From positions 915,864 to 979,863 of the forward strand of contig NZ_KB905378.1 in NCBI RefSeq assembly GCF_000379085.1: a stretch of 64,000 bases of DNA, given 5' to 3'. The notes beneath the pieces were generated by a model, which did not search any database, had not been told where the DNA came from, and saw only the letters and a list, made by a program, of their open reading frames with translations. Of this stretch, positions 35,568 through 43,891 are shown in pieces (position 1 is the first letter of the stretch; each line of letters begins with the position of its first letter). The position numbers and the translations under genes are program-made. Source of the stretch: Halomicrobium katesii DSM 19301 (lineage in GTDB: Archaea > Halobacteriota > Halobacteria > Halobacteriales > Haloarculaceae).

Positions 35568-36317
35568 GTGCGCGTCGAGAACAGTTTCATCGGGGTCCGC
35601 GGTGTCGGCGAGCAGACCGAACGCACTCTGTGGGAGTCCGGAATCACCCACTGGGACGACTTCGAGCCGAGCGCCGTCGGACAGAAGACCGGCGAACGCA
35701 TCGAGACGTTCATCGACGAGGGTCGGGGGCGACTGGCCGACGACGACGTGGCGTACTTCGACGAGCAGTTCCCCTCTGGGGAGCAGTGGCGTGTCTACGA
35801 GACCTTCGCCGACCGGGCCTGTTTCTTCGACATCGAGACCACCGGGTTAGACCAGCACCGCAATCAGGTGACGACGGTGAGTTTCCACCGGGACGGCGAC
35901 ACCGAGACGCTCGTGGCCGGCGACGACCTGACTGCCGAGGCGCTGTCTGCGACGGTCGGCGACGCCGACCTGCTGGTGACGTTCAACGGCAAGCGCTTCG
36001 ACGTGCCCTTCCTCGAAGCCAACTTCGACGTGGATCTGGACCTGCCCCACCTCGACCTGCTGTACACCTGCAAGCAACTGGGCCTCAGCGGCGGGCTCAA
36101 ACAGATCGAGCGGGACATCGGCATCGAGCGTGACCGACCCGACATCTCCGGCGAGGACGCCGTCCGCCTGTGGAGAGAACACGAGCGCGGCGAGGACGGA
36201 TCGTTGGAGACGCTGATCAGCTACAACCGCGAGGACGCCGTCAACCTCCGGACGCTGGCCGACCGGGTGACGACCCGCCTCGACGAGCGAGTGTTCGTCG
36301 ACCCGGCCAGCCAGTAG
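35568..36317 (+). CDS. RNase H-fold exonuclease-like protein
   Basis: A 249-residue protein. A short N-terminal helix-hairpin-like region (GVRGVGEQTERTLWESG) precedes a DEDD exonuclease fold: FFDIETTGLDQ (Exo I), TFNGKRFDVPFLEANF (Exo II) and SYNREDAVNLRTLADRV (Exo III-like). This is the YprB/archaeal RNase H-like family, probably acting on DNA or RNA ends. GTG start at 35568 with TATA-like ctcatttatg 30 nt upstream, suggesting leaderless expression. Monocistronic. Confidence 0.85.
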   Translation: MRVENSFIGVRGVGEQTERTLWESGITHWDDFEPSAVGQKTGERIETFIDEGRGRLADDDVAYFDEQFPSGEQWRVYETFADRACFFDIETTGLDQHRNQVTTVSFHRDGDTETLVAGDDLTAEALSATVGDADLLVTFNGKRFDVPFLEANFDVDLDLPHLDLLYTCKQLGLSGGLKQIERDIGIERDRPDISGEDAVRLWREHERGEDGSLETLISYNREDAVNLRTLADRVTTRLDERVFVDPASQ

Positions 36318-36437
36318 CGCCACCCCCTCTATTTCGAGTGCAGCACCCATCGACACAAATCGAGTGCCATCTGTCTCTGCGGGGATGGTGGACTTGTCCA
36401 GTCGACGCCCTCTCGTACCTGACTCACAGGCGTCTCA

Positions 36438-36472
36438 TACTGTGGCTGTACTCCGTACAACAGCCGGCAGTA
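36438..36472. mobile_element. Internally deleted F1 element (35 bp) at the rhomboid stop codon
   Basis: Starts TACTGTGGCTGTA and ends ACAGCCGGCAGTA with only a few bases between. TCA is duplicated at 36435-36437 and 36473-36475, the latter being the TGA stop of the rhomboid gene on the minus strand. Confidence 0.78.
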
Positions 36473-37108
36473 TCACGCTGGCTCTGGCTGGGCTCTCTTC
36501 TGGCGCGGGCGCAACACGTGGACGCGGCCGGCTACCAGCCCCAGCAACAGACCGGTGAAGTGCGCGACGAGCGCGACCTGTGGCCGGGCCGTGGCCAGCG
36601 TGACGACGACCGCGATCGCCGCGAAGGCCGCCAGTTGCAGTCGCGGGCTGAGCTGAATCGTACCGACGACGCGATCCGTGAGTCGGTTGCTGGTCAGCAG
36701 GTACCCAGCCAGTGCGAAGATCGCCCCGCTCCCGCCCAGTACGCTCACCTGGCCCGCGCCGCCAAGCACCGCGCCCACCAGCGGCGCGAGCCACACCTCG
36801 GCGAGCCCCGAGAGCGCCCCCGTCACCACGAAGAAGGCGTGAAAGCGGGCCGGCGTCGTCTGGCGTTCCAGCAAGATTCCGACGACCGCCAGCGCGACCG
36901 CGTTCGCGACCAGGTGCGAGACGCCGCTGTGGGCGTAGACGCTCGTCACGACCGTCCACGGGTCGTGGGTCACCGGCGTCGTCAGCACGAACAGCGACTG
37001 CATCGCGGCGCGGCCAGCGACCAGCGACACGAGTTCCTGACAGAGAAACACCGCGAGGAACGCGGCCAGGGTCATCATCGTCGGACTCCCCAGAAGTCGT
37101 CGTCGCAT
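36473..37108 (-). CDS. Rhomboid family intramembrane serine protease
   Basis: A 211-residue protein with six predicted membrane helices. Asn in SHLVANAVAL, catalytic Ser in GGSGAIFALAG and catalytic His in VAHFTGLLLGL give the rhomboid triad layout. It cleaves membrane proteins within the bilayer; the substrate is unknown. The last residues after the sixth helix are basic (RPRQKRAQ). Start at ATG 37108, which is preceded by AT-rich sequence (aaaattttttg-like, 37115-37140). The long frame beyond this is antisense to cdc6 and not real. Confidence 0.88.
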   Translation of the reverse strand: MRRRLLGSPTMMTLAAFLAVFLCQELVSLVAGRAAMQSLFVLTTPVTHDPWTVVTSVYAHSGVSHLVANAVALAVVGILLERQTTPARFHAFFVVTGALSGLAEVWLAPLVGAVLGGAGQVSVLGGSGAIFALAGYLLTSNRLTDRVVGTIQLSPRLQLAAFAAIAVVVTLATARPQVALVAHFTGLLLGLVAGRVHVLRPRQKRAQPEPA

Positions 37109-37170
37109 TACAGTTCGTACGGACTGTTGGCACAAAAAATCGCGGTCTGGTCGGGGGTCGTCCCAGACGT

Positions 37171-37182
37171 ACAGCCGCGGTA
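37171..37182. mobile_element. F1 end fragment at the cdc6 stop codon
   Basis: acagccgcggta, an F1 right end with a small change, directly precedes TCA 37183-37185, which is the TGA stop of cdc6 on the minus strand. No left end is recognisable. Confidence 0.4.
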
Positions 37183-38310
37183 TCAGAGCCGTTCGAGGAC
37201 GGCCTCGGGATCGTACTGCAGGGTGAGTTCCCGCGAGCGCCCGCGGCCGTCGACGTTGGTGTAGGTGGCCTCGATGACGCCCAGCTGGTCGAGCTTGTTG
37301 ATGATCTCGGAGTAGCGGGTGTAGCCCAGGTCGGTCTGGTCGTTGAAGGCGTCGTAGATCTCGCCGGCTCGCTGGCCGTCGTGTTGGGCGATCACCTCCG
37401 CGAGTGCGGCCTCCGACTCCGACAGCTCCCGCAGGCGTCGCGAGAGGTGGACGTACTTGGACTTGTCGTAGGCGTCTTCCACGTCCTCGCGCTCGACGGT
37501 GCGGGACGCTCGCATCTCCGCGTTCATCCCCGCTCGCCGGAGCAGGTCGATTCCCACACGGAGGTCCCCGCCCTGCTTGGCGGTGAGTTCGGCCACGCGG
37601 TCGAGCACCGTCGTGTCGACGACGCCGTCGTGGAACCCCCGGTCGGCCCGCTCTCGCAGGATGCCGACGATCTCGGGCTCGTCGTACCTGTTGAAGTAGA
37701 TCTCTTCTGGCCGGAAGACGCTCTGGACGCGCGTATCGAGCGCGTCGATCACGTCTAGATCGAGGTCCGAGGAGATGCAGATGACGCCGATCTTGGCCCC
37801 AGAGTGAGCCTCGTGGGCGCGCAACAGCGAGTACAGCGTGTCGCTGGCTTCGGACTCGTAGAAGAGGTAGTTCACGTCGTCGAGTGCCACCACCAGCACC
37901 TCCTCGCGCTCGACGAGGCGGTCGGTGATCTGGGAGAACAGCTTCTTGAACGAGAGGCCCGAGGAGGGAGGTTCGTAGTCGAAGATCTCGGCGAACAGTC
38001 GCGAGAAGACGGCGTAGCGCGTCGAATCGACCTGACAGTTGACCCGCACCGCCTGCACGTCGGTCTGGGCGGTGAGTTCGTCGAAGAGGATCTGGGTCGC
38101 CGTCGTCTTGCCGGTGCCGGGCGGTCCGCGAGCGATGACGTTCAGCGGGCGAGAGCCACGCACGGCGGGCCTGAGCGCGTACTTCAGGTTCTCCATCTGG
38201 CTCTCTCGGTGTTCGAACGTCTGGGGGACGTAGTCGATCTCGAAGACGTGTTCGTCCCGAAAGACCGACTCGTCCCAGGAGAGCATCCCCTCCTCCGGGT
38301 CGTCGCTCAT
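37183..38310 (-). CDS. cdc6: Orc1/Cdc6 replication initiator family protein
   Basis: A 375-residue AAA+ protein: Walker A GPPGTGKTTATQ (about 66), Walker B VVALDDVNYL, sensor-1 CISSDLDL, sensor-2 region GGDLRVGIDLLRRAG, and a winged-helix domain at 290-375 (YTRYSEIINKLDQLGV). Origin recognition and helicase loading is the family role. I start at MSDDPEEGML (ATG 38310). I find no origin-recognition-box repeats in the 130 bp upstream, so it may be one of the many origin-unlinked haloarchaeal Cdc6 paralogues. Confidence 0.93.
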   Translation of the reverse strand: MSDDPEEGMLSWDESVFRDEHVFEIDYVPQTFEHRESQMENLKYALRPAVRGSRPLNVIARGPPGTGKTTATQILFDELTAQTDVQAVRVNCQVDSTRYAVFSRLFAEIFDYEPPSSGLSFKKLFSQITDRLVEREEVLVVALDDVNYLFYESEASDTLYSLLRAHEAHSGAKIGVICISSDLDLDVIDALDTRVQSVFRPEEIYFNRYDEPEIVGILRERADRGFHDGVVDTTVLDRVAELTAKQGGDLRVGIDLLRRAGMNAEMRASRTVEREDVEDAYDKSKYVHLSRRLRELSESEAALAEVIAQHDGQRAGEIYDAFNDQTDLGYTRYSEIINKLDQLGVIEATYTNVDGRGRSRELTLQYDPEAVLERL

Positions 38311-38442
38311 CACTCTCACCGCGGTCCGCGCGCCACTTAACGATTCCCCAGGGTGGCGAAACTGTAACTGCGGCGCTCCTCCCGGTATATTTTGGGGCGG
38401 TAGCCAACAGTTATCTTCGACCGTGTTGGTTACCATCCCGAA

Positions 38443-38778
38443 ATGACTCGGCTACTCAAGATGTCGGGCTTTCTCGGCCTGGCGGCGATGATGTTGGTGG
38501 GACTGTATCAGGCAACACTCGTAGCGGGCGGGTCGGCCGCGCCGGGATGGATGGTCGGCGGGCATGCCCACCTGGGCGTGCTCTCGATCTTGGCGATCGT
38601 CGTCGGTTTCACCGTCGACGTGCTCGGACTGACCGGACGACTCCGACAGGCCGTTTCCGGCCTGTTCGTCGTCGATCAGTGGGGCGTCTCTCTGATACAG
38701 ACGGTTGTAGGCGTTTACCCAGTCGACCGCACGACGGCGTGCGATCGATCTGGTAAAGACCTACAACTTTCCGTATGA
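38443..38778 (+). pseudogene. N-terminal half of element-split membrane protein gene
   Basis: A 111-codon ORF starting MTRLLKMSGFLGLAAMM with three membrane helices. Native coding runs to ...DQWGVSL, then enters the F2 element, which supplies about 27 foreign residues (including VYPVDRTTAC and GKDLQLSV) and the stop. The stop TGA (38776-38778) is the right-hand target duplication and overlaps the ATG of the downstream ORF. Removing the element gives L-TVWVVVLVEF in frame. Family of the intact protein not recognised. Confidence 0.78.
38696..38775. mobile_element. F2 palindromic element splitting a membrane protein gene
   Basis: 80 bp; left end TACAGACGGTTGTAG, right end CTACAACTTTCCGTA; TGA at 38693-38695 and 38776-38778. 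Inserted in CTG-ACG. The junction GTA+TGA yields ATGA, a stop/start overlap. Confidence 0.92.
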
Positions 38779-38939
38779 CGGTGTGGGTCGTGGTGCTCGT
38801 CGAGTTCCCGCCGCTGCACGCCACGACCTTCCTCTGGGGGTCGGCACTGATCGTCTCGATGCTCCTGATGGCCTGGCAGACGGCGACCACCGACGCGACC
38901 TTCGACGTGTCGGGGACCGCCGCGCCGGCCGACGACTGA
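38775..38939 (+). pseudogene. C-terminal half of element-split membrane protein gene
   Basis: A 54-codon ORF starting at the element-made ATG: MTVWVVVLVEFPPLHATTFL, two membrane helices, ending DDosed by TGA at 38937-38939. The ATG overlaps the TGA of the upstream ORF (ATGA), so translation could be coupled. It continues the upstream gene in frame once the 80-bp element and one TGA are removed. Confidence 0.75.
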
Positions 38940-39009
38940 CGACGGCCGTTTTCGCGGTCGGTCGACGACTCGCAGACTGTGTGTATGAGGAGATAGTCGT
39001 GTCGCCGCG

Positions 39010-39426
39010 CTACTCCTCGACGACGACCGTCCCGACCATTCCGTTGGCGACGTGGGGCGTGCAGATGTAGTCGTACGTGCCCGGAACCTCGAAGGTGTGC
39101 TCGAAAGTCTCGCCTTCCCGGAGGGTCTCGTAGCTGTTGCCCGCCTCGTAGCTGGCGAACGGGTCGGCACCCTCGGGAAGCGAGGCGCTGTCCCACCCGT
39201 CGGGCCGACAGCTGACGTTGTGGTTCGGGCTCTGGAACCGCCAGGTGACCGTCGTGCCCGCCGAGACGGTCAGCGGGTCGGGCTGGAAGACGTACCTGCC
39301 GTTCGGGCCGACCAGCACCTCGTCGTCGCCGGGCGTGGCCGTTTCCGAGTCGCCGCTGCTGGCACAGCCGGCCAGAGCGCCGGTCGCGGTCACGCCGGTC
39401 ACGCGGAGGAACGTGCGTCGTCGCAT
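39010..39426 (-). CDS. hcpA: Halocyanin-like blue copper lipoprotein
   Basis: A 138-residue exported electron carrier. Tat signal with RRR followed by lipobox LAGC (about residue 20). The cupredoxin domain has copper ligands His in NHNVSC, Cys and His in YICTPH, and Met in VANGMVG. The C-terminus ends right after the last strand. It is likely anchored outside the cell by a lipid and shuttles electrons in respiration, possibly toward NirK encoded 7 kb away. Start at ATG 39426. Confidence 0.92.
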   Translation of the reverse strand: MRRRTFLRVTGVTATGALAGCASSGDSETATPGDDEVLVGPNGRYVFQPDPLTVSAGTTVTWRFQSPNHNVSCRPDGWDSASLPEGADPFASYEAGNSYETLREGETFEHTFEVPGTYDYICTPHVANGMVGTVVVEE

Positions 39427-39463
39427 TGTCGAACCACAGTGACGGAGGACCAAAGAGGATTCG

Positions 39464-41530
39464 CTACTCGAACTTCCCGAGTAAGTCGCCGTAAAAGTCG
39501 CTCTCGGCGTCGTCTGCCAGCTTCTCGACGATCAGCTCCGGCGTCGACCGGGCGAGCTGGCCCTTCACGGGCGAGCGATTGACCCGGAGTTCGCCGTCGA
39601 CCAGTCCCTCGGCCTGAATGCCGTCGACGGTGAGATCGGCGTCGGCGGCGTCGGTGATGTCGCCCGCGAGGTGAGAGACGAACACGCCCGTCGCGTCGCG
39701 CTCTGCCAGCGCTTCGAGGATGCCGGCGACGATCGTCGCCGCCGCGCCGGGTTCCGTGATCGACTCCAGCTCGTCGACCAGCACCATCACGCGGTCGGCG
39801 CGAGTGGCTTCCGGACTCTCGTCGACGCCCGCTACCAGCGCGCCGAAATCGCGCAGCGTCGCCTCGAAGGCCCCCGCGTCCAGCGTCCCCTGGGTCTTGG
39901 CGTGGTAGTGGAGTTCTCGCACCCGGCCGATGCGGGCGGATTCCGCGGGGACGGGCAGGCCCATGTGGGCAAGCGTCGTCACCAGCGCCACCAGGTCCAG
40001 CGTCGAGGTCTTCCCGCCGCTGTTGACCCCCGACAGTAGCGCCACGCCGTCGACGCGGTAGTCGACCGGCTCGACGGCTTCGAAGGGCACGTCCAGCAGC
40101 GGCGAGCGCCCGCCCTCGATGGCGAAGCCGGGATCGTCCGCGCCGTCTCGGGACTCGCTTCCGTCCGACCGCTCCGAGGTGCTCCGCCCCTCGGGCTCTA
40201 CCCCGCCGACCACGGGCATCGTACAGTCGAAGTCGGCGGCGAACCGGGCGATCGCGAGCTCGACGTCCAGTTCGAGCGCGGTCTCGACGAGGCTCTCGGC
40301 GGCCCCGCGCATCTCGGCGAGGTCGTCGGCCAGCTCTCGTTTCAGTCGCGTGGCGCGCTGGTCCCGTGCGGCGGTCAGCTCCTCGCGCAGGCGCGAGACG
40401 GCCTCCTCGTTGTGTTCGACGGGGTAGGTCGGGTCGTCGGGGAAGGCCCGCCGTGCGACCGCCTCGGTGTCTGTCAGCCCCAGCGTCTCGATCAGGCGGT
40501 CGCGAGCCTTCGAGATGGCGGCATCGTACTCGTCGGCCAGCTCTCTGGAGAGCAGCGAGTCCACCCCGGCCCCTCGCTCGACGAGCGAGAGCAGGTCCGT
40601 CCCCTCGATGGTCACGTCTCGCTCTTCGATGGCCGCCCGGAGGTGGTCGTTGGCGGCGGATTCGGCCGTCGAGACCGCCGCATCGAGATCGTCGACGGCG
40701 ACGGTCAGGCGATCGAGTTCGTCGTCGCCCCGCACGCTGCCGTCTTCGGCGAGCCGGTCCAGCGCGCTCTCCAGGGCGTCCAGATCACAGGGGGAATCGA
40801 GGTCGGCCACGCGGTGTACCGCGACGGCCGCCCGGATTCGGTCCCGGTTGCGCGTGAAAAACGCCAGCGGGCGCTCGGGGACCACGTCGGCCGGGTTCTC
40901 CAGTGCGTCGGGCTGGACGCGCACGTCGCCCTCCACGTCGAGGCCGGCGAAGGACTCGTCGAGGGCGACGACAGTCGCGTAGCTGCGACCCAGCTCTGCG
41001 AGCTGTCTGGCGTCGTCGACCACCTCGACGGTGACCTCCGGGATCACCGCCTGTGCCTCGGCGTAGCGCTCGGCGTCGGTCGTCGCCAGACACCGGTCTC
41101 GGACGCGCACGTCGCTCGGGTCGGCGAGCGGTTCGACGCCCGTCAGGGCTTCGAGGACGGCGTCGTCCGGCTCTCGCTCCATCGCCGCTCGGGCTCGCTC
41201 CCGGACGCCCTCGATGCGTTCGGGGACGCGGCTGGGATAGATCGTCTCCAGGCGCTTCCGGGCGTAGTCGGTGACGGTCCGGTCCTGTATCAGTCCCAGC
41301 GCATCGCGGTAAATCTCGCGTGCGCGACTGGTCGCGGCCCACCCGCCGGGGTCGTCGTGTTCGTCTCGGATGGCCGCTCGCGCGATCCGGGCGGCCCGTC
41401 CCTCGCTGATCCCCGGGGCCTGGGCCAGCGTCGCCACGTCGCCCTCGCGCAGCGCCCGCTCGGGGTCGTCGAGTTCGGCCAGTGCCGCCGCCGTCTTCTC
41501 CCCAACGCCGGAGACCGATTCGAGCTCCAT
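39464..41530 (-). CDS. MutS-family ATPase with N-terminal HhH
   Basis: A 688-residue protein. The N-terminal double helix-hairpin-helix (SVSGVGEKTAAALAEL; APGISEGRAARIARA) is followed by a coiled-coil core. The MutS ATPase domain has Walker A GVNSGGKTSTLDL (about 500), Walker B RVMVLVDELESIT and the later FVSHLAGDI. It lacks the mismatch-recognition domain, like MutS2/MutS5-type proteins; archaeal relatives are annotated as MutS-related. Role in recombination or ribosome rescue is possible; I cannot choose. It starts at ATG 41530 and has no operon partners. Confidence 0.85.
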   Translation of the reverse strand: MELESVSGVGEKTAAALAELDDPERALREGDVATLAQAPGISEGRAARIARAAIRDEHDDPGGWAATSRAREIYRDALGLIQDRTVTDYARKRLETIYPSRVPERIEGVRERARAAMEREPDDAVLEALTGVEPLADPSDVRVRDRCLATTDAERYAEAQAVIPEVTVEVVDDARQLAELGRSYATVVALDESFAGLDVEGDVRVQPDALENPADVVPERPLAFFTRNRDRIRAAVAVHRVADLDSPCDLDALESALDRLAEDGSVRGDDELDRLTVAVDDLDAAVSTAESAANDHLRAAIEERDVTIEGTDLLSLVERGAGVDSLLSRELADEYDAAISKARDRLIETLGLTDTEAVARRAFPDDPTYPVEHNEEAVSRLREELTAARDQRATRLKRELADDLAEMRGAAESLVETALELDVELAIARFAADFDCTMPVVGGVEPEGRSTSERSDGSESRDGADDPGFAIEGGRSPLLDVPFEAVEPVDYRVDGVALLSGVNSGGKTSTLDLVALVTTLAHMGLPVPAESARIGRVRELHYHAKTQGTLDAGAFEATLRDFGALVAGVDESPEATRADRVMVLVDELESITEPGAAATIVAGILEALAERDATGVFVSHLAGDITDAADADLTVDGIQAEGLVDGELRVNRSPVKGQLARSTPELIVEKLADDAESDFYGDLLGKFE

Positions 41531-41617
41531 CTACCCGATTGCTGCACCCCGGCGGAAAAAAGTCTCCCGCTCGTCGCGATCCCAACGGATTTGCCGACAG
41601 CGGTCGACCGAGCGGAC

Positions 41618-41737
41618 ATGACGGAGTATCTCGTCGCCACGTCGTCCGTCCACGTCACGGCCGCTGCCGCCGACTACCTCCGGGAGCGCCTCGATCCGGC
41701 GACCGACGAGGTCGTCGTCCCGCTGCCCGAACGCTGA
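41618..41737 (+). pseudogene. Short fragment of a haloarchaeal Usp-like protein
   Basis: A 39-codon ORF (MTEYLVATSSVHVTAAAADYL ... VVVPLPER). The first 30 residues resemble the N-terminus of haloarchaeal UspA-like proteins (LVATxSVHxTAAAxDYL); most of the domain is missing before the stop. Either a truncated remnant with an internal deletion or a tiny real gene. Located 49 bp before the next gene's ATG. Confidence 0.45.
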
Positions 41738-41786
41738 GGGATGTCGGGACGCCCCTTTTAACACTGGGGACGGAGAAGGCGCTTGC

Positions 41787-43331
41787 ATGTCCGCCTCGGA
41801 ACTGGCCCAACGAGTGCGAGAGGCGCTGTCGGTCGACGGCGACGAGTTCGAGGCTCGCGCCGCCGAAGAGGCTGAGTGGCTCAAAACGGAGGTCCGCGAC
41901 GGCACCTTCGACAACACCGAAGCGATCGTCGGACTGGAGCTGGAGCTGTATGCCGTCGACGACCGGACCGACGCCCTCCAGCGCGTGCCCAGAAACCTCC
42001 TGGAGCTGATCGGCTTCGAGAAGGAGCTGGGGCTGCACAACGCCGAGATGCAGACCAGTCCCCAACCGCTCAACGAACACGGACTGGAGGCCCAGCTCGC
42101 GGAGCTGCGGGCCAACCTCGCGCCCGCGCTCGAACAGACGCACACGGAGAACATCCAGCTGGTCTCCGACGGGATGTGGACGGTCCCGCCCAACGGCGAG
42201 ACCGCGAGTGGCTACCTCTGTGACTCCGTCGAGGAGCAGGGGATCCGCATCGCGACCAACATGTCCGCCGCGGTGCGCTACCACGCGATGGCGAACACGG
42301 ACTACCCCTCCGGGATGGCTCTGGACGCGCCCAACGTCTCGCTGCAGGCCGACACCGTGATGCCCGAGAGCCTCATCACTTCGATTCAGCCCCACTACCA
42401 GATCCCGCACGCGCCGGATCTCCCGGAGTACTTCCGGTACGCGCTGCGAATCGCCGGCCCGCTGGTCGCGCTGGGCGTCAACTCGCCGTTCTTCCCGCCG
42501 GAGCTCTACGACGACGTGCCCGACAGCCAGATCCTCGACGAGGCCCACATGGAACACCGGATCGGGGTCTTCGAGTCCGTGCTGAATCCGCGGGAGGGCG
42601 AACGGGCGAGCCGCGATGGTGCCGGGGCCGACGCCGACCCGAAAGTCTGCTTTCCGCGGGACTTCGAGACCGTCGAGGCCGCCATCGACGACGTGGTCGC
42701 CGACACGACGATCGTCCCCATGGCGGCCTCCACGGGCGAGCGCTTCGACGACGCCTTCGCACACCTTCGACACAAACACGGCTCGTACTGGCGGTGGGTT
42801 CGGCCGGTGTTCGACGGCCCGACGCGGTCGGCCGCCAACGCCCGCATCGAGTTTCGGCCCCTGCCCGGGCAACCGACCGTCAGCGACGCCGTCGCCTTCC
42901 AGGCCGTGTTTGCCGGCCTGATGAAGAGCCTCCTCCGGCTGGAACACCCCGTGCGCTCGCTGGAGTGGGAGGCGGCCGAGGCGAACTTCTACGGGGCCGC
43001 TCGCGACGGGCTGCGGGCCGACTTCGAGTGGATCACCGCCGACGGCACCGAGACCAGCGCCGTCGACGAGATCTACGGCGAGCTGTTCGAACTCGCCCGC
43101 GAGGGACTGGAGGGTCGCGGGCTCTCGACGGAGCAGGCCCTCGGGTACATCCAGCCGCTCAAGGAGCGCGTCGACCGGCGGCTCACTCCCGCCCGCTGGA
43201 AACACGAACAGGTCCAGACGGCCGTCGACGAGGGCGTCCCGCTGGCGGAGGCGATCTGGGGGATGCAGTCGCGCTACGTCGACCGCCAGTCCGAGACCCT
43301 GCTTGACGGGAGCTTCACCGACTGGCTATAG
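41787..43331 (+). CDS. GCS2-like carboxylate-amine ligase
   Basis: A 514-residue protein of the glutamate-cysteine ligase 2 superfamily. Early Glu cluster GLELELYAVD (metal/ATP), ELGLHNAEMQTSPQPLN, then IEFRPLPGQPTVSDAVAFQAVF (the conserved R-P ligase segment) and a helical C-terminus. Haloarchaea make gamma-glutamylcysteine with a shorter GshA. This longer form is a related ligase whose amine substrate I cannot state. Start ATG 41787 (MSASELAQRV) follows an AT-rich cttttaacact 28 nt upstream. Confidence 0.78.
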   Translation: MSASELAQRVREALSVDGDEFEARAAEEAEWLKTEVRDGTFDNTEAIVGLELELYAVDDRTDALQRVPRNLLELIGFEKELGLHNAEMQTSPQPLNEHGLEAQLAELRANLAPALEQTHTENIQLVSDGMWTVPPNGETASGYLCDSVEEQGIRIATNMSAAVRYHAMANTDYPSGMALDAPNVSLQADTVMPESLITSIQPHYQIPHAPDLPEYFRYALRIAGPLVALGVNSPFFPPELYDDVPDSQILDEAHMEHRIGVFESVLNPREGERASRDGAGADADPKVCFPRDFETVEAAIDDVVADTTIVPMAASTGERFDDAFAHLRHKHGSYWRWVRPVFDGPTRSAANARIEFRPLPGQPTVSDAVAFQAVFAGLMKSLLRLEHPVRSLEWEAAEANFYGAARDGLRADFEWITADGTETSAVDEIYGELFELAREGLEGRGLSTEQALGYIQPLKERVDRRLTPARWKHEQVQTAVDEGVPLAEAIWGMQSRYVDRQSETLLDGSFTDWL

Positions 43332-43798
43332 CCGAGGCCACGTAGTCGACGGCGGCCTCGGGGGTCGCGACGTGTTCGATCCCGTCGAGGCTCTCGATCC
43401 GGTGTGTTCCCAGCCCCGCGATGGGGCGGTCGAAGACGTGGCCGTACCCCAGCTCCGAGAGCGTCCCGCCACCGCCGTCGATCGCGATCACCGCGTCGCC
43501 GTTCATCACGACGGCCGCGTTGCGTGCGTGGCCCAGCCCCGTCGCGATCGCCGTATCAACGTACTCGTTGGCCGCCGCTCGGCGCTCGCCCGGCAGAATA
43601 CCGATCGTGTGACCGCCAGCGCCGGGGCTCGCCGTCGACTCGCGCCCGTCCCGTGCGCCCCGACACACTGCCTCCATCACGCCACCCAGTCCACCGCAGA
43701 CGACCGCGTGGCCTCATTCGGCGACCCACTCACCCACTCGCCGGGCCAGTTCGTCCTCCTCGCTCGATACCGGAACCGCCGATCACAGACACGCGCAG
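43315..43798 (-). pseudogene. LOG/TIGR00725-type nucleotide hydrolase gene, frameshifted and nonsense-mutated
   Basis: The C-terminal part (43315-43680) is a clean Rossmann-like LOG-family piece: ILPGERRAAANEYVDTAIAT, then the AIDGGGGTLSELGY motif (normally GGxGTxxE). Upstream on the minus strand the expected N-terminus is split over two frames: LRVSVIGGSGIE near 43798-43763, then EDELARRVGEWVAE, a TGA where Arg is expected, then GHAVVCGGLGGV running into the downstream ORF. So at least one frameshift and one stop disrupt it. The remaining 121-codon ORF would lack half the fold. Confidence 0.75.
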
Positions 43799-43891
43799 AC
43801 CCGACGGTCGGGCGGGCTCACACTTCAGCACCGGCTCCGGTCTCGTTCAGAAATGGTGCTCGCCGCGGTGGCGACTCGCTCTGGATCCGCG

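Noticed and set aside
38311-38442. Replication origin next to cdc6
   Set aside because: I looked for repeated origin-recognition-box-like sequences and an AT-rich unwinding element in the 130 bp upstream of cdc6 and saw neither clearly.
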